NCBI GenBank assembly: GCA_019843655.1
Contig: JACDQD010000002.1
Location: 19,491,154 to 19,555,153, forward strand
Direction of reading: 5' to 3'
DNA: 64,000 bases
From: Lethocerus indicus
Taxonomy: Eukaryota; Arthropoda; Insecta; Hemiptera; Belostomatidae
Within the stretch, counting starts at the first letter, position 1. The number at the start of each line of letters is the position of its first letter. This document shows positions 53,548-64,000 of this stretch, in pieces. The notes under the pieces were generated by a model. It did no database searches. It was not told the DNA's origin and saw nothing but the letters and a program-made list of their open reading frames with translations. The translations under genes and the position numbers were made by a program.

Positions 53548-53562
53548 CCCCCCCCCCCCCCC
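53548..53562. repeat. C15 homopolymer run
   Basis: Fifteen consecutive C, read directly, at the end of a GC-rich patch. It is by far the longest GC homopolymer here. Such runs are prone to sequencing-length error. Confidence 0.95.
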
Positions 53563-54159
53563 GTACACCATTCTGCCCAACAACAGAAACAACTTTGTAA
53601 ATAACTGCGTAATAATTCAAGGGGAAGTGGTGCGTATCTCATTCCCCGTTTAGGGTGCTGTTCATTTTGATGATTTCGCGTTCCCGAATGCAAAAGTCAT
53701 TGTGGCGTTCAAATGGGAAATAACCTACCCGGAAACTGCTTGACTTTTTATCATGGTCCTCGAGCGATCTTCACAGATTCGATTACAACAAAGTTTTTTC
53801 GAAATAATATTTCATTACCTTAGCCCGTGTACAGAGCGTTAAAGTACTAATAAGTGTTCCTCATTCATTTCTTGCTTTTAACAAAATATTATCTTTATAT
53901 TATCCCGAATTAATTAGTATTTTAATTTTACTTCCGTGATCTTCACTACTAAAGTAGTTAAAACATTTAAGAATTCTTCTACATACATATTTACCCGCTC
54001 AAATATCCGGAGTTATGAACAGTGTCGGTTAAATTAATTTTAGAATCTTCGAAAACTGGAGTTTATTGTGTACCTAACCATATAAATAGAGAAGATAGTA
54101 TTATGTTATTATTAATTGAGATTAATAGGTAAATATATCAGATAAATAAATTTCTAAAT
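53563..54159. other. AT-rich spacer
   Basis: A GC-balanced start grades into AT-rich DNA with no frame of note. It leads to the palindrome and alternating tract at 54160-54284. No gene or RNA seen. Confidence 0.6.
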
Positions 54160-54184
54160 TAATTTATGTGAGTCACATAAATTA
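54160..54184. promoter_or_regulatory. 25-nt palindrome centred on an AP-1-like TGAGTCA
   Basis: taatttatgtga (54160-54171) and tcacataaatta (54173-54184) are exact reverse complements around a single G. The centre reads tgagtca, the canonical AP-1 (Jun/Fos) site. The dyad extends well beyond the 7-nt core. It ends 19 nt before the alternating purine-pyrimidine tract. Confidence 0.4.
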
Positions 54185-54199
54185 TACAATACAAGTAAT

Positions 54200-54203
<4 letters not shown>

Positions 54204-54276
<73 letters not shown>

Positions 54277-54284
54277 TGCGCGTA
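54204..54284. repeat. Compound AT/TG repeat, 81 nt of purine-pyrimidine alternation
   Basis: (AT)21 at 54204-54245 passes into a TG tract (54245-54273) and then acgtgcgcgta without breaking alternation until 54285. The TG and CG part has strong Z-DNA potential; the AT part can form a cruciform. Confidence 0.96.
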
Positions 54285-54965
54285 ATATCATTATGAGCTT
54301 ATGTATTACTCAATGTAAAGTCAGGTACAAGGGGTATAGAATTGTATTCGATATTTATTCCTGAAATCTGAAAGTGACGTGTGACGAATGAACAATGTGA
54401 TTATGCCCGATCACGTGACCCTTCATGTGCTACATTACACGTGGTATAATTGTATTTACCTGGAAAATACGGCGCATACGCTCCGTATTTTTATCTTCCG
54501 TTTAAAATGTCCACACATTTAATACCTTGGGAAGCGTACGTAGCCTTGTCTTAAAGTAGCGATGTAAGAAAAAATAAATAAACATAAATGTTTTCCCTAC
54601 TGATAATATACCCTTGATATGTCCTACTGCCGAATCTCGCCAGGTTTCGTGAGCGTATGACCAACAATTAAATTGTAGGGCGCAATTAATTCAAAAGTAT
54701 ACAACCGAACGGCTATCATCCCAAACCTCTTACCAATCAATTCAACTCAGAAACATATTCCGTTTTAACAACTTAACAATAAGTCATAATACAGTATATT
54801 CCAGTGTCTGAAACAGTATTGGGTCAGCGGAATTGTAGCGGTTTCTGTGCGGTCCTTCGGGAGGTCACGAACCAATGACCCGAGTCACGTGACCGGCCCT
54901 CTCTCGGCGAAAGATATTTTTTCTCCAGTAACCCACCTCCAATTATTTTTTTTTATTAGACGTCG
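54285..54965. other. AT-rich stretch then a GC-richer patch
   Basis: Mostly AT-rich with no notable frame; GC rises from about 54830. Contains cacgtga/tcacgtgac E-box-like motifs near 54410-54420 and 54885-54893. No gene seen. Confidence 0.5.
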
Positions 54966-54986
54966 AAAGCGGCGGGAGGCCGCTTT
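54966..54986. repeat. GC-rich 8-bp hairpin followed by T-rich sequence
   Basis: aaagcggc (54966-54973) and gccgcttt (54979-54986) pair perfectly around gggag, with the 3' arm running into ttta. It looks like a bacterial factor-independent terminator, but no bacterial gene is nearby and the window is eukaryote-like. It may be a structured element or chance in a GC-rich patch. Confidence 0.6.
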
Positions 54987-57900
54987 TATACCTGTGGCAA
55001 ACATTAAAATTTAAAATGGGGCGCCCTCGCGGGGGGCCTCTACGTCCAGCGGGCCTTCCAAATGAAACCGAACGCGTCTGTTGTCTTCAGACTACATATA
55101 CAATCTACTATCGTGATAATAACAATAAATCAATTATTCAACCCCTCGAACCTATTATAGGCTGCCCATAAGTGAAACGAAACTGGGGCAAAAATAAAAA
55201 TCAGATATTGGTGTAGATCAACAGCATATAAAATGTAAATACAATTTGCATGAATTAAAATACTTCATAAATAAAATGAATGAATCAGTTAACTAATTGG
55301 TATTGGAGGGTTGGGTTCCCCTTGTAGTTGAGCGGGCGGACCAGGCTAACTGAACCGAAAAAACACGGCCCACCGATACTATTAATAACTTGACCTTTAA
55401 AAACGGCATAGAAAGAAAAAACTATGATGAAACATTCGCACTGTTTAATAAGAAACACGGACGCTACACAAGACTATGTTTACTCCCTCCTCGTGTTCAT
55501 ATTTTGAGCGAAGAACATCCATCGCATTAACTTACTAGTACATTAAGAGTTACTAAAAATTCCATTGTTTGGCCAGGGCACGTGTTTACAGTAATTGTGA
55601 AAACAGGATAAAAATATCGTTCGTCTTATTATTTCCTGGAAGTACTTATTCGACGTTTTTATAACCTCGAATGGTTTTCTTCCGCGATGGTTTAGGATTT
55701 GACGTGCAATTTTTCGACTCTTCTCACTTTTTCGTTTCATGCATTTGGGCTTCTCTCTCCTCGTTCTTAATTGCAGTTCGTTAGATATATATTGTGGTAT
55801 TGTGGCACGTCGGCTACCCCAGTAACACTGTCAGTACAATATTACTAACGATGAAACGGGTAGGAAGGAATATTAACGGTAATATCATCGTTATTTTATA
55901 ATCCCCACTTGAAAGCCAGTTAGCTAATACTTCAGTCAGAAAATCGAACGAGGGAAGACACAGGTGTAGAACCTTTTTATTTTTAAACTAGTTCGCGTCC
56001 AGTATTTTCTCCCCATCGTAAGGGATCACTTTATCAACCTAAAACGCGACTTCACGTCCACCTAAATAAATAACTGTGAACATGGTGGTTCATTTTATAA
56101 TAGTGGAGCATATCTTGGCTGGCATTAATAGACGAATTTCAAATTTACCCTGCAGTTTTGGTTCAATAACACTTCCTTATTAGAGTGTCCCAATTTGCTT
56201 CAATCCAAAAATACAGTGTTGTCCTCCACTTGCACTTCCGGATTCAGTCTAATCCGAGTTTATATTACGCCAAATTTATGCGAGTAACGTGTGTTTATTA
56301 ATAAGCTAATAATGATATATCTATGTTTGTACGTAGATACATATACTATTATATTAAATACATATAGTATATTATAAGAGCGCACTCAATGGGCACAAAG
56401 AGACTTTATGGATCAGTTATACCTGAAAACGGTGTACTTTCAGTACAAAATATCGGTGAACGCAAAATGAAATATCTGTTGCCGTGTGCTGAATAACTGT
56501 GTTCCTTGCCAATTAATATATATGTACATTATTAATTATTAAATAGAATAATATAGTTTGTAATATAGCGATAGTGATAATATATAATCATGTAATCGTG
56601 TATATATGCACGCACATCTACATATTTGGATGTAATGCACTTGGTATAAAAGTGTTTCCGTTCGGTTTATCTTATAAAAACCAGTTTTCTTTCCTCGGCC
56701 CTTGCACAGTCATAAATCAGTTTGATCCTCCTTTCCTGCTTCGGTTTCCACGGTTTTTCTTTTTACGCCGAGAGCCCAGCTGGTGTGATTTAATGCACAT
56801 CTAAGGTCTTCGAATTTTAACAGCCAATTTAAGCACGGGCGCCTTGAAATTGACGTTTCAATATGGTCCGTGCCGAATACCGGTCGTAATTCACTCGACC
56901 ACCTTTACGGCCAATATTTTGCGGAAAAAGTTCCGACCGTCGGCCTCATCTCGAAAGTGACCTCCCCACATAAATTCGCATAACTTCTCGTACCATTGTA
57001 CACGTTATACGTCTGTCTTCAAAGTTAACCAGTTTCCTGGTTATTCTCTAATACTCTGTTCTGTATTCTGCAAAATTATTTGCAATACCTAAATCCATAT
57101 GCTTGATTTACTTTAAAGATATATATATCGGGTGCGGATCCAATCAAATACATGTCTCCAACAGGTTAAAATAATAACAAGATCATTAACTAAACCGCGT
57201 ATCGTCCGGAACTGTACTACGTTTTGAAAACATACATAATAAAATATTTTCAGTCTCCACCGACCTATTTAGCCTTAAGCTGTAGACCTATTTCGGGTTA
57301 TCACCACCGCCAGTTATACATAGACGTCGGCCGCCGATAAAGCATTTTGTCAACATTATCACTCCACTGTTTTTGGATGTCAAGATTACAATCGATTTTT
57401 GTGTTGTTTTCGTTCCTTTATTGTTGCTTTGGGTTCCAAAATGTTGGTTGAGTTTTCTTTTTCAGTTGGTAAGTAGAAAAAAAAACACGGCAACAGTAAC
57501 ATTGGGTGGCAGGATGTTTAACGAGAAGCTGAAACCGGTCTAACAAAAGACACAGAGAATAGGGCATAGACCGCGGCGCAATTATACTGCCGTTGAAGTG
57601 TTAGATAAAAGGTTGCGAAACGTTCTCTACAGATTGTTTTGGATAGAAGTTTTAATTACAATAAAACTTCATCCGATGAATAATGTTTCTAAAATAAAAC
57701 GAAATATAGCCCAAATTGTCAGTATTGGTCCCTAATATTCTCTTTAAACAAATGCAACTATAAATTCTGTTTGAAAAAACGAACAAATGCATTGAAAATG
57801 CAATAATCTGTTATCGGATTTTTTACTTATTGATAGTAAATAAAAAGCATCCCATCCAACAAATACCATCCTGGGCACACAATTAAGGCAATCCCAGTGT

Positions 57901-58433
57901 GAGTTCATTGAGGGAAGTCCTTTCGCTCCTGCAATCTCATTGAAAACTGTCGACGGAGCATTATTCGAAAATGACTTAAGAGGGGAGGGGAGCTGGGTCT
58001 CCTGTAGCTGAAGCCGCCTCCGGCCCATTGTCTATTCTTATCTGCAGAAAGTCACGGCCGAGCGTTTATTTATAGAGATTGCATCCACGTTGCAAATATC
58101 GAACCGAGCCCCCGAATATAATTAGTCTTTTTCATCGGCAATCAATCGGATAGCAATATCGTCCATCTTTCCTTATACTAGTGTACACACACAACTCTAC
58201 AAGCATAAGCATAACAAGCACCTGATAATTACCTACATAACAATGCTCATTATGAAAACATTAAAGTAATTTACACAGATTGTTCCCTTAATGTTTGCTG
58301 TACATCTATTTTAAGAAATTTAAACAAACTGGACAGCATTCGAAAAGAAAATATAAGAGGACAATTTATAGCAGTTAAAAGGAGCGCATTGGTATCGCGT
58401 TACGGCATTGAAATTCGTAGCCGGCGCCATGAG
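54987..58433. other. Non-coding stretch
   Basis: GC-rich 54990-55080, then long AT-rich stretches with patches at about 56820-56990 and 57900-58120. The 94-codon minus frame at 57744-58028 is unrecognised. At 57452-57474 a strong acceptor (tttctttttcag) is separated by only 3 nt from a strong donor (gtaagt). Confidence 0.5.
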
Positions 58434-58459
58434 TCAAGGCGGATGGGGCTCAAGGCGGA
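58434..58459 (+). promoter_or_regulatory. Two direct copies of tcaaggcgga
   Basis: tcaaggcgga occurs at 58434-58443 and 58450-58459, a 16-nt repeat period. TCAAGG is the core of monomeric nuclear-receptor sites (FTZ-F1/ERR type, usually TCAAGGTCA), but the following bases differ from that consensus. The duplication is certain; receptor binding is speculative. Confidence 0.3.
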
Positions 58460-58915
58460 ATGCAGGGACACTTCACACTTGTCCAAACCAAATCAATTAT
58501 AGATTGTTGAACTTGTCTAGAATTAGATGCGTCCAAAAAGATTAAAGGTCGTCTTCAGGTAGGTCTGGACACAGTTTAGGTTTTAAATACGAACTGATCG
58601 CGTAGAGAGCTGCAGAGGTAGTGTAATTTTTTGTCACCAAAATTTTGTTCTCAAACAGTATTCAGTTTATGAATAAGCCTTAATCTAAGCAATTAATCCA
58701 ATTAAGTCTTAAAAATAAAGGGTGTTCGTTTTGGTGAGGGTTATTTATATTATATCATTCAATTATGCAGGTATTCATGAATAATATAACAGTGAAAGAC
58801 ATGTTTAATTGTATTCACTGACCATTTGTGGTTGTGAGCTGTGGTCACCCGTCCATATTCTGAAATATATTGATTGAGTGCGGCTCGTGCAGAGAGGCAC
58901 AGAGGGCGGTCCCGG

Positions 58916-59794
58916 CTACACAGGCCGCCGCACACGAACTTTAATTGTAACAAGGGGATCCAGTTCTTTAATGCGAATGTTGTGCAACAGCGGATAGGAG
59001 GGAAAAAGGAAGATGGCGCCGCTAATGAGTAATCCCGGCAGAGCGTAGACCGCCGAGTGCAACTCTCTACTTGGACCGACCGGGATCGACATTCCGATGA
59101 CGACACCCGACGACGGGAGCACCCCGACCCGGAGGAATCGGGAATGTATTTTTAATTCTCGTGTCATCCCGAGAGTGAATACCCCGAAGATTACACGGCC
59201 AAGATCCGGCCCGGTCGTCCCCTTCCACCAAAAGCGCGTTTCACGCGATAAGGGGGAAAGAAACAATCCGAAGTCACGTTTTTTCCTCTTTCGACGAAAG
59301 CGACGATAAAAGGGACGGACCTCGCAACGCTTTTCAACTCCGTCCATCGTCCCCTTCCTTTCTTTTCCAGTGGACACGAAACTCCAATTGAGTTTCACAA
59401 TTCTTGCCTGTAATGCCGTCCCAGTATGCAATCCTTTGTTACCTATGAAAATATTGTGGCGCATAACGTATATATTTAGTTTCTTAATTATAAAATTCAT
59501 TTGAAGATTTAAAATAATGAATAGGCTCAGTTTTGATTGAGTTGGCGGGTTGGGGCGTAGGATGACGACTTGCACATAGGATAGATAATTCTGTTTCATG
59601 CAAGACAGAGCGGCATTGTCGAAAATGTTCACCCGTTTAGACGAAAATATTTTATAAAAATTGTAGTTTAAACGACCGCGATATTTTCTATGTTTTGAAT
59701 GGATCTGTTTGAAGCCTTTAAAGGGATACCAGACCACAGATGTTTTGGACACATGGATGACCAGATTAACAGCGATATTGACAAAAATATTCAC
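58916..59794 (-). other. Longest open frame, 292 codons, unrecognised
   Basis: A minus-strand frame stays open for 292 codons to TAG at 58916-58918. Its first codon is GTG, immediately preceded on that strand by ttgttttccag, a fair 3' splice site, so it could be an internal or terminal exon in phase 0. The first ATG is codon 66. Visible features are only a basic run at residues 164-173 and hydrophobic stretches near 90-108; no domain is recognised. The 5' half lies in AT-rich DNA, where 130 stop-free codons are unusual. The 3' half lies in a GC-rich patch that is also open in another minus frame (58759-59106) and on the plus strand (59097-59309). No conserved partner exon was found. Confidence 0.2.
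59011..59019 (+). promoter_or_regulatory. CTCF-like core match
   Basis: agatggcgc matches AGRKGGCGC, in the GC-rich patch at 58850-59350. It has the same 9-mer as the site at 22116-22124. One or two matches are expected by chance over the window. Confidence 0.15.
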
Positions 59795-59949
59795 CTGGAA
59801 AACAAATTTTGAAAATGTTCAGTTCAAACCACTGCGAAATATTTGAATATTTGAGTAGATCTAGTTGATAGTATTAAAATGATGCCACGTGGATGGTGGA
59901 ATTAATTCTGTCAACTCTACAAGCAGTAATAATATCCCTTAGAGTATTT

Positions 59950-60067
59950 ATCACAGTTATACTACTGTTATTATACTAGTAGTACTTTAGTAATACTATG
60001 TAGCACTCTATTATTGTGTTCTTAATACGTTGATAACAAATTATTACTTGTTACTGACAACTGTGAT
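59950..60067. repeat. Long-loop inverted repeat
   Basis: atcacagtt (59950-59958) and aactgtgat (60059-60067) are exact inverted copies about 100 nt apart. The interval is AT-rich, with internal actact/agtagt pairing. It might be a small MITE-like or hairpin element, but no target duplication is clear. Confidence 0.35.
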
Positions 60068-60392
60068 TCACTGAAACAAATGCAAATTCCTTGTAAACGA
60101 GGACAACACTGGTTCATTATATAGATGTGTATTAGGGAATATTGCATCAGTAGAGTTTTATATTGGGCTCAATAAATCATTCTCCGAAGCTAGATTGAGT
60201 TTGGCCCGGCGATTGAGAGATTAACGGCAGAACCTCGGCCGGTTTTCCCGCTAATTCCCGGCAGGAGTGGGGGCGACGAGAAGCGTACGTTTTCCGGGAA
60301 TCGTGTGGGAAATAGCGAGTAAAGTGGGCGTGAACGAGGCCGATTGAAAGAGTACGCCGCTGTTTGTTTGCCCCTGTGTTGATACGGGGCTT
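60068..60392. other. AT-rich to GC-rich transition
   Basis: AT-rich until about 60190, then GC-rich. The minus frame of 95 codons at 60251-60538 is rich in arginine and lysine at its start and lacks a recognised domain; it overlaps the short frame at 60393-60518 in another register. Confidence 0.4.
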
Positions 60393-60518
60393 TTACTGGC
60401 GGCCGACCGCCCTACCCACTGCATCCTCCACGGCCAGATTCGATCCGATCCTGTACAACTGAGGCAATTCCTCCGAATATTCCTCTTTCTGCGTTTCGTT
60501 CTTCCAGATTTCTGACAT
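60393..60518 (-). other. Short protein-like frame, 41 residues
   Basis: An ATG at 60516-60518 opens 41 codons to TAA at 60393-60395. The frame extends upstream without a stop to about 60594. The peptide starts MSEIWKNETQKEEYSEELPQ: acidic, amphipathic-looking, with ordinary soluble composition. That is unlike the arginine-rich product of the overlapping 95-codon frame. I do not recognise it. It could be a small exon or chance. Confidence 0.1.
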
Positions 60519-60594
60519 CTTTGTCGGTGCCGCCACATTATTGGTAACTATTAATATTCTGGGGTACTCAATAGTGTAACGACTGAAGAAGATA

Positions 60595-61299
60595 TTTCAC
60601 AGTGCTATGGAAACTCAGTGCATAAGTCCTGAAAGTGAGTCATATTTTTATTTAAACTCAATAGGTTACTTTAAAAAGGAGAGTAGTATTTATGTTATCC
60701 GGTTTAAGCTATCATGGCATTAAAGGATTTTTAGAGTACTTATGCTTTTTGTACTTGTATTAAAAAGAGATGTAATCCGTAGGTCAGATATTTCAACTTA
60801 TATATCATCCAAATATATAAATGTATTGTGCTCTAAACTTCATATTAAAAATACAAGGTTTCAAAGTATTCTGATTAGGTTATTATATTTATGAGAACTT
60901 CAAGCGTAACCTTTCAGCTACAGACATGTAAACATTGCTTCGGTTTACATGCTTCCTGCCCATGTAACTGAAAATATAAATCAGTTATCTCATAATGTAA
61001 TACAATCGCATGGTATGTTACAATTTATTAATGAAAAGGTGTTCACGAAAGTGAGTAGACAGAACAAGGCTAAGCCAGGAATCGGGTTATTGACTTGAGC
61101 TGAGTTGTGAGCGGGGCGCTTAGTGTACAATCGCCAAAACCTCGTGTGTAGTATTTTAGTGGCGTGTTAGGCAGGCGGCCATTACTCGAGGGTGGCTACT
61201 TCCCCACTCCTTCATTTCGAATTCTTGACCAACTTCCAAAACCAATACCAAAGATTGGGACATATCCCTTTCCTTGTCTGAATTACTGTTTATATTTAG
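60595..61299. other. AT-rich stretch
   Basis: AT-rich to about 61070, then GC-richer. A short run near 61080-61140 leads into the pyrimidine-rich island. No supported gene. Confidence 0.5.
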
Positions 61300-61470
61300 A
61301 CACCGCTTCCCCCTCTAACCCTTCACGCTTTCTCTCTCTCACTCTGCCACTTTCTCGCTCTCTTTTGCACGCTCCCTCCCCTCCTCCCGCCCACACACTG
61401 CTTGTAAACAAAGCTTCCTCACGCCCACACTCGAGCATGCTCTCGCACAGAGGCGTGCGCACGACCCTCC
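61300..61470 (+). promoter_or_regulatory. Pyrimidine-rich promoter-like island
   Basis: A dense CT-rich stretch (tttctctctctcactctg at about 61329-61346, then ccctcccctcctcccgccc at 61373-61391) passes into CA- and GC-rich DNA. Composition resembles the islands at 38640-38830 and 47690-47960. A 103-codon plus frame and a 116-codon minus frame cross it, both low-complexity and unrecognised. Confidence 0.18.
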
Positions 61471-64000
61471 AGTAAACAAATGACTAATTCCCCTCTTTTT
61501 TTCCTCGTTGGTGCCATCACTCAATTCTTTTTCGCGCCTCTTCGGGTCTCTTCCCGGCAAACGCCGAAACCTTCGAGGGGGAATTTCAATCGGTGTGACG
61601 TTGATGCGGACATGCATAAACTCTAAGGACCCCCCTATTTCATAGATTAACATGTGGTACTGGTTTGAGTGAATTTGTAGCGGCGCCAATTCTCCGATAA
61701 CAGAACGTGATAGGTTTATACACCAGGACTAAAACTAAGGAAGGAGTAAAATGATAAGAATAAGAAGTAAACAGTGTAATTCCCTGACAAAAAATGGAAT
61801 GTTAAATTGTATCAACCGAAAAAAGGGCCCACATCTAAGGACCAATTAAGTCAACTATCGGGGCAGAATGGAATGTCACATGAGTAAAGGAGTCGATTCG
61901 ATGAGATAATTTCAGGTGATTTAGGAGACAAACGATAAAATGTAAGGTTGGAATAAAGAGTTAAATTGACGGATTTTGAAGGGAGGTAATGAGAAGGTGT
62001 AATCACAACTCATAAACGAACTATAAACCAATTCGCCGGGTCCATAATAGAAATCTTCCGAAACTACAATAGGAAAGATGTTTCCGGAATCAGTGAAAGA
62101 GAGCAGAATTACATATGAGAACATAAGCAGAACATTATATTGAACGCTAGTGCATAAACAGTCTTATCGATACAGGAATCGGAGTTCGAGAGTGGAAAAC
62201 CGGTAGGTGTCTGTTTATCGTCTACCGGATGGACAAAACACCTTGTTTGTTTCCATTTGCAAAACACCGAATCCAGTTTTTCCACTGGTAATAGACTCCG
62301 AATAATCTGGCGAGTCGTGCCAGAACTAAGAAATCTAACAGTGTTGTCTAGTCCGCAGATTGATCCCTTTACGATATTTTAATAATGGCTAAATAAATAT
62401 TAACTAAATATCTTTAGTGATATTAAAAAAAGGGAATATCCGCGTTATTTTGATGCCTGCTACCGCTTATCCACCATTAAGTTTTGCACTGCTTTCGGCA
62501 TATCGCCAGTGTTAGTATTAAAATAACTGGACGCTTCATGTTTTTTCTACTATATATACACCATAATATCACTACGCTTCTATGATACTTTAGTTATAAA
62601 CACAGTTTCTTTCACCAATATATTGATGCCCCCGAGCTGAATCTATTCATAAACCCGGATTGTACGCGGTTCTTGTTGAATAAATTAGACCTTAGCATTT
62701 GAGCGAATGGACTTAGAAAACCCCTGTCTTAAACCCTTATTGCACCCCCTTCAATAGTAATTTTTGATCTGCAAACGTTATCTGCAAATCTCAATATAAG
62801 GGTTTAACTGGGAACTACAGTTAAATTTCTGTAAGACCTGCCGGAAGCAGGTAGGGTGGTTTTAATAGGTGTATTGAATGATATCAAGATTAAATATTTT
62901 CCTTCAAATAAATTTCTCTGTCCCATTTGCTCCCAAACTTTCTTCGTCTCTGTTCCTCCCGTTGGCCCTTTAGAAGGGCAACTTATTCAATTAAACAAGA
63001 GGCCTGTAATCGAAAGCCGCCCTTCTCTGAGCGGCCGCGGCCTAAATGTGTAGCCACCGTGACTCCCACTATAGCATAAGCAACCCTGATAAGCTCAATT
63101 TTCCTATCTGGGTTACATGTTGTCGGGATTGGAAAAGTTTGTTTAAAACTTTGTTCGAAACATTGAACCCTATATTAGGAGGAGAGGTTTCTGTGAAAGA
63201 TAGTAATAGCAGAGCAGATGTAACGACGTCTTCTGTGTTTCATATTTGAAATTGAAGAATAATTTTTTACTCTTAAGGAAAGTTCTGTTAATACTTAGCA
63301 CAAATAGGGACCTCCCTCCTTCTACTAAGACACAGGATCCTTTTCACTAAAACCTCCTATTTATATTATATAGTACCTCTTCGAGATATTAGGTCAGGTA
63401 TACGCGTTAATAGTGCTATAAATAACAAGCGTCAAAATGTTTGAACCTTAGGATTTGAGGTTTTATCCCAATAATTAAAAATTCACATACAGTAAAAATA
63501 AATCAACATAATGAAATAGATCTAATATGAGACTCCAGTTTGTTTCCATTCAAATGTGTTCATTATACTTGTTTTTATTCTTCAATTATTTAAAATTATT
63601 ATTTAATAAGAATATAAAATTGAAAAAATGCAATTGCACCAATAGAGAAAACTATTTTAATGAGTTGTCCACAAAAGGTTCAAAACACCGTCACAAAAGG
63701 CAGAATATGAATCATCGCGCGGAGCATGCGAAAATATGCTTTGGAATGGCCAAGAGCCAAATTGGTTCATGACGCTTCGTTTTAGGAATGGGAGCCGGGC
63801 AATTTTTGATAAATTGCGAGACTGACCGGAGAAATATTTGATCGCCGGAAACAAGCCACTGTGGGAACCGAACCAGGAAAACTTCCAATCGGGAATGGCG
63901 AATTGTTCGAAAACTCTAACTGAGAGGATGTATATACACAAAAGGAGCTTATTTTTTTTAATCCATGAAGAAAGAAATTTATACACACATACACACACAT
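61471..64000. other. Non-coding stretch to the window end
   Basis: GC-richer until about 61600, then AT-rich with a small patch at 62940-63060. Frames of 65-113 codons occur (for example 63657-63998 minus) without recognised products. The last 25 nt contain an imperfect CA repeat that runs to the window edge. Confidence 0.5.

Noticed and set aside
59949..59956. tatcacag, the miR-2/13 seed
   Set aside because: The bases after the seed do not match the family and the pairing partner is about 100 nt away with poor stem pairing.
1..64000. CRISPR array, prophage, integron or bacterial defence island
   Set aside because: No regularly spaced repeats, no long abutting frames, no integrase or nuclease domains, and an animal-like simple-repeat landscape.

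Overview
The window looks like non-coding nuclear DNA from an animal, most likely an invertebrate and perhaps an arthropod. The host assignment is an inference. No gene could be assigned a family or function. Bacterial or phage gene organisation is absent: there are no long abutting frames, operons or ribosome-binding-site patterns. The longest open frame is 292 codons, most are under 140, many lack an ATG, and none gave a product I recognise. CpG is not depleted: positions 13141-13260 hold 18 CpG against 12 GpC. This argues against vertebrate DNA and fits many insects and other invertebrates. I found no rRNA, tRNA, snRNA, known microRNA, CRISPR array, transposase or reverse-transcriptase domain, or telomeric repeat.

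The layout is a mosaic. AT-rich DNA, with many TAAT/TAATTA motifs and short palindromes, alternates with CpG-containing GC-richer patches of about 250-500 bp. Nearly all the longer open frames lie in these patches, which are stop-poor on both strands, so most frames are probably compositional by-products. Simple repeats punctuate the window: near-pure AT tracts at 5383-5428, 9484-9508, 11859-11907, 44184-44235 and 54204-54245, a CA tract at 3353-3371, a TG tract at 54245-54273 and a C15 run at 53548-53562.

The best structural signals are an 81-nt alternating purine-pyrimidine tract (54204-54284) lying 19 nt from a 25-nt palindrome centred on TGAGTCA; a paired GGAATATTCC element (35932-35971); an inverted repeat enclosing a CTCF-like core (22103-22147); perfect AT-rich inverted repeats at 14809-14834 and 26084-26112; and pyrimidine-rich, promoter-like islands near 13.5, 38.7, 47.8 and 61.4 kb. 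The best protein-coding leads are weak: a 292-codon minus frame at 58916-59794 preceded by a 3' splice-like site, a 264-codon minus stretch at 2278-3069 with only two internal stops, and a possible terminal exon at 21079-21335. A regulatory or intergenic/intronic landscape explains the window better than a gene cluster. I did not find a convincing new biological system.
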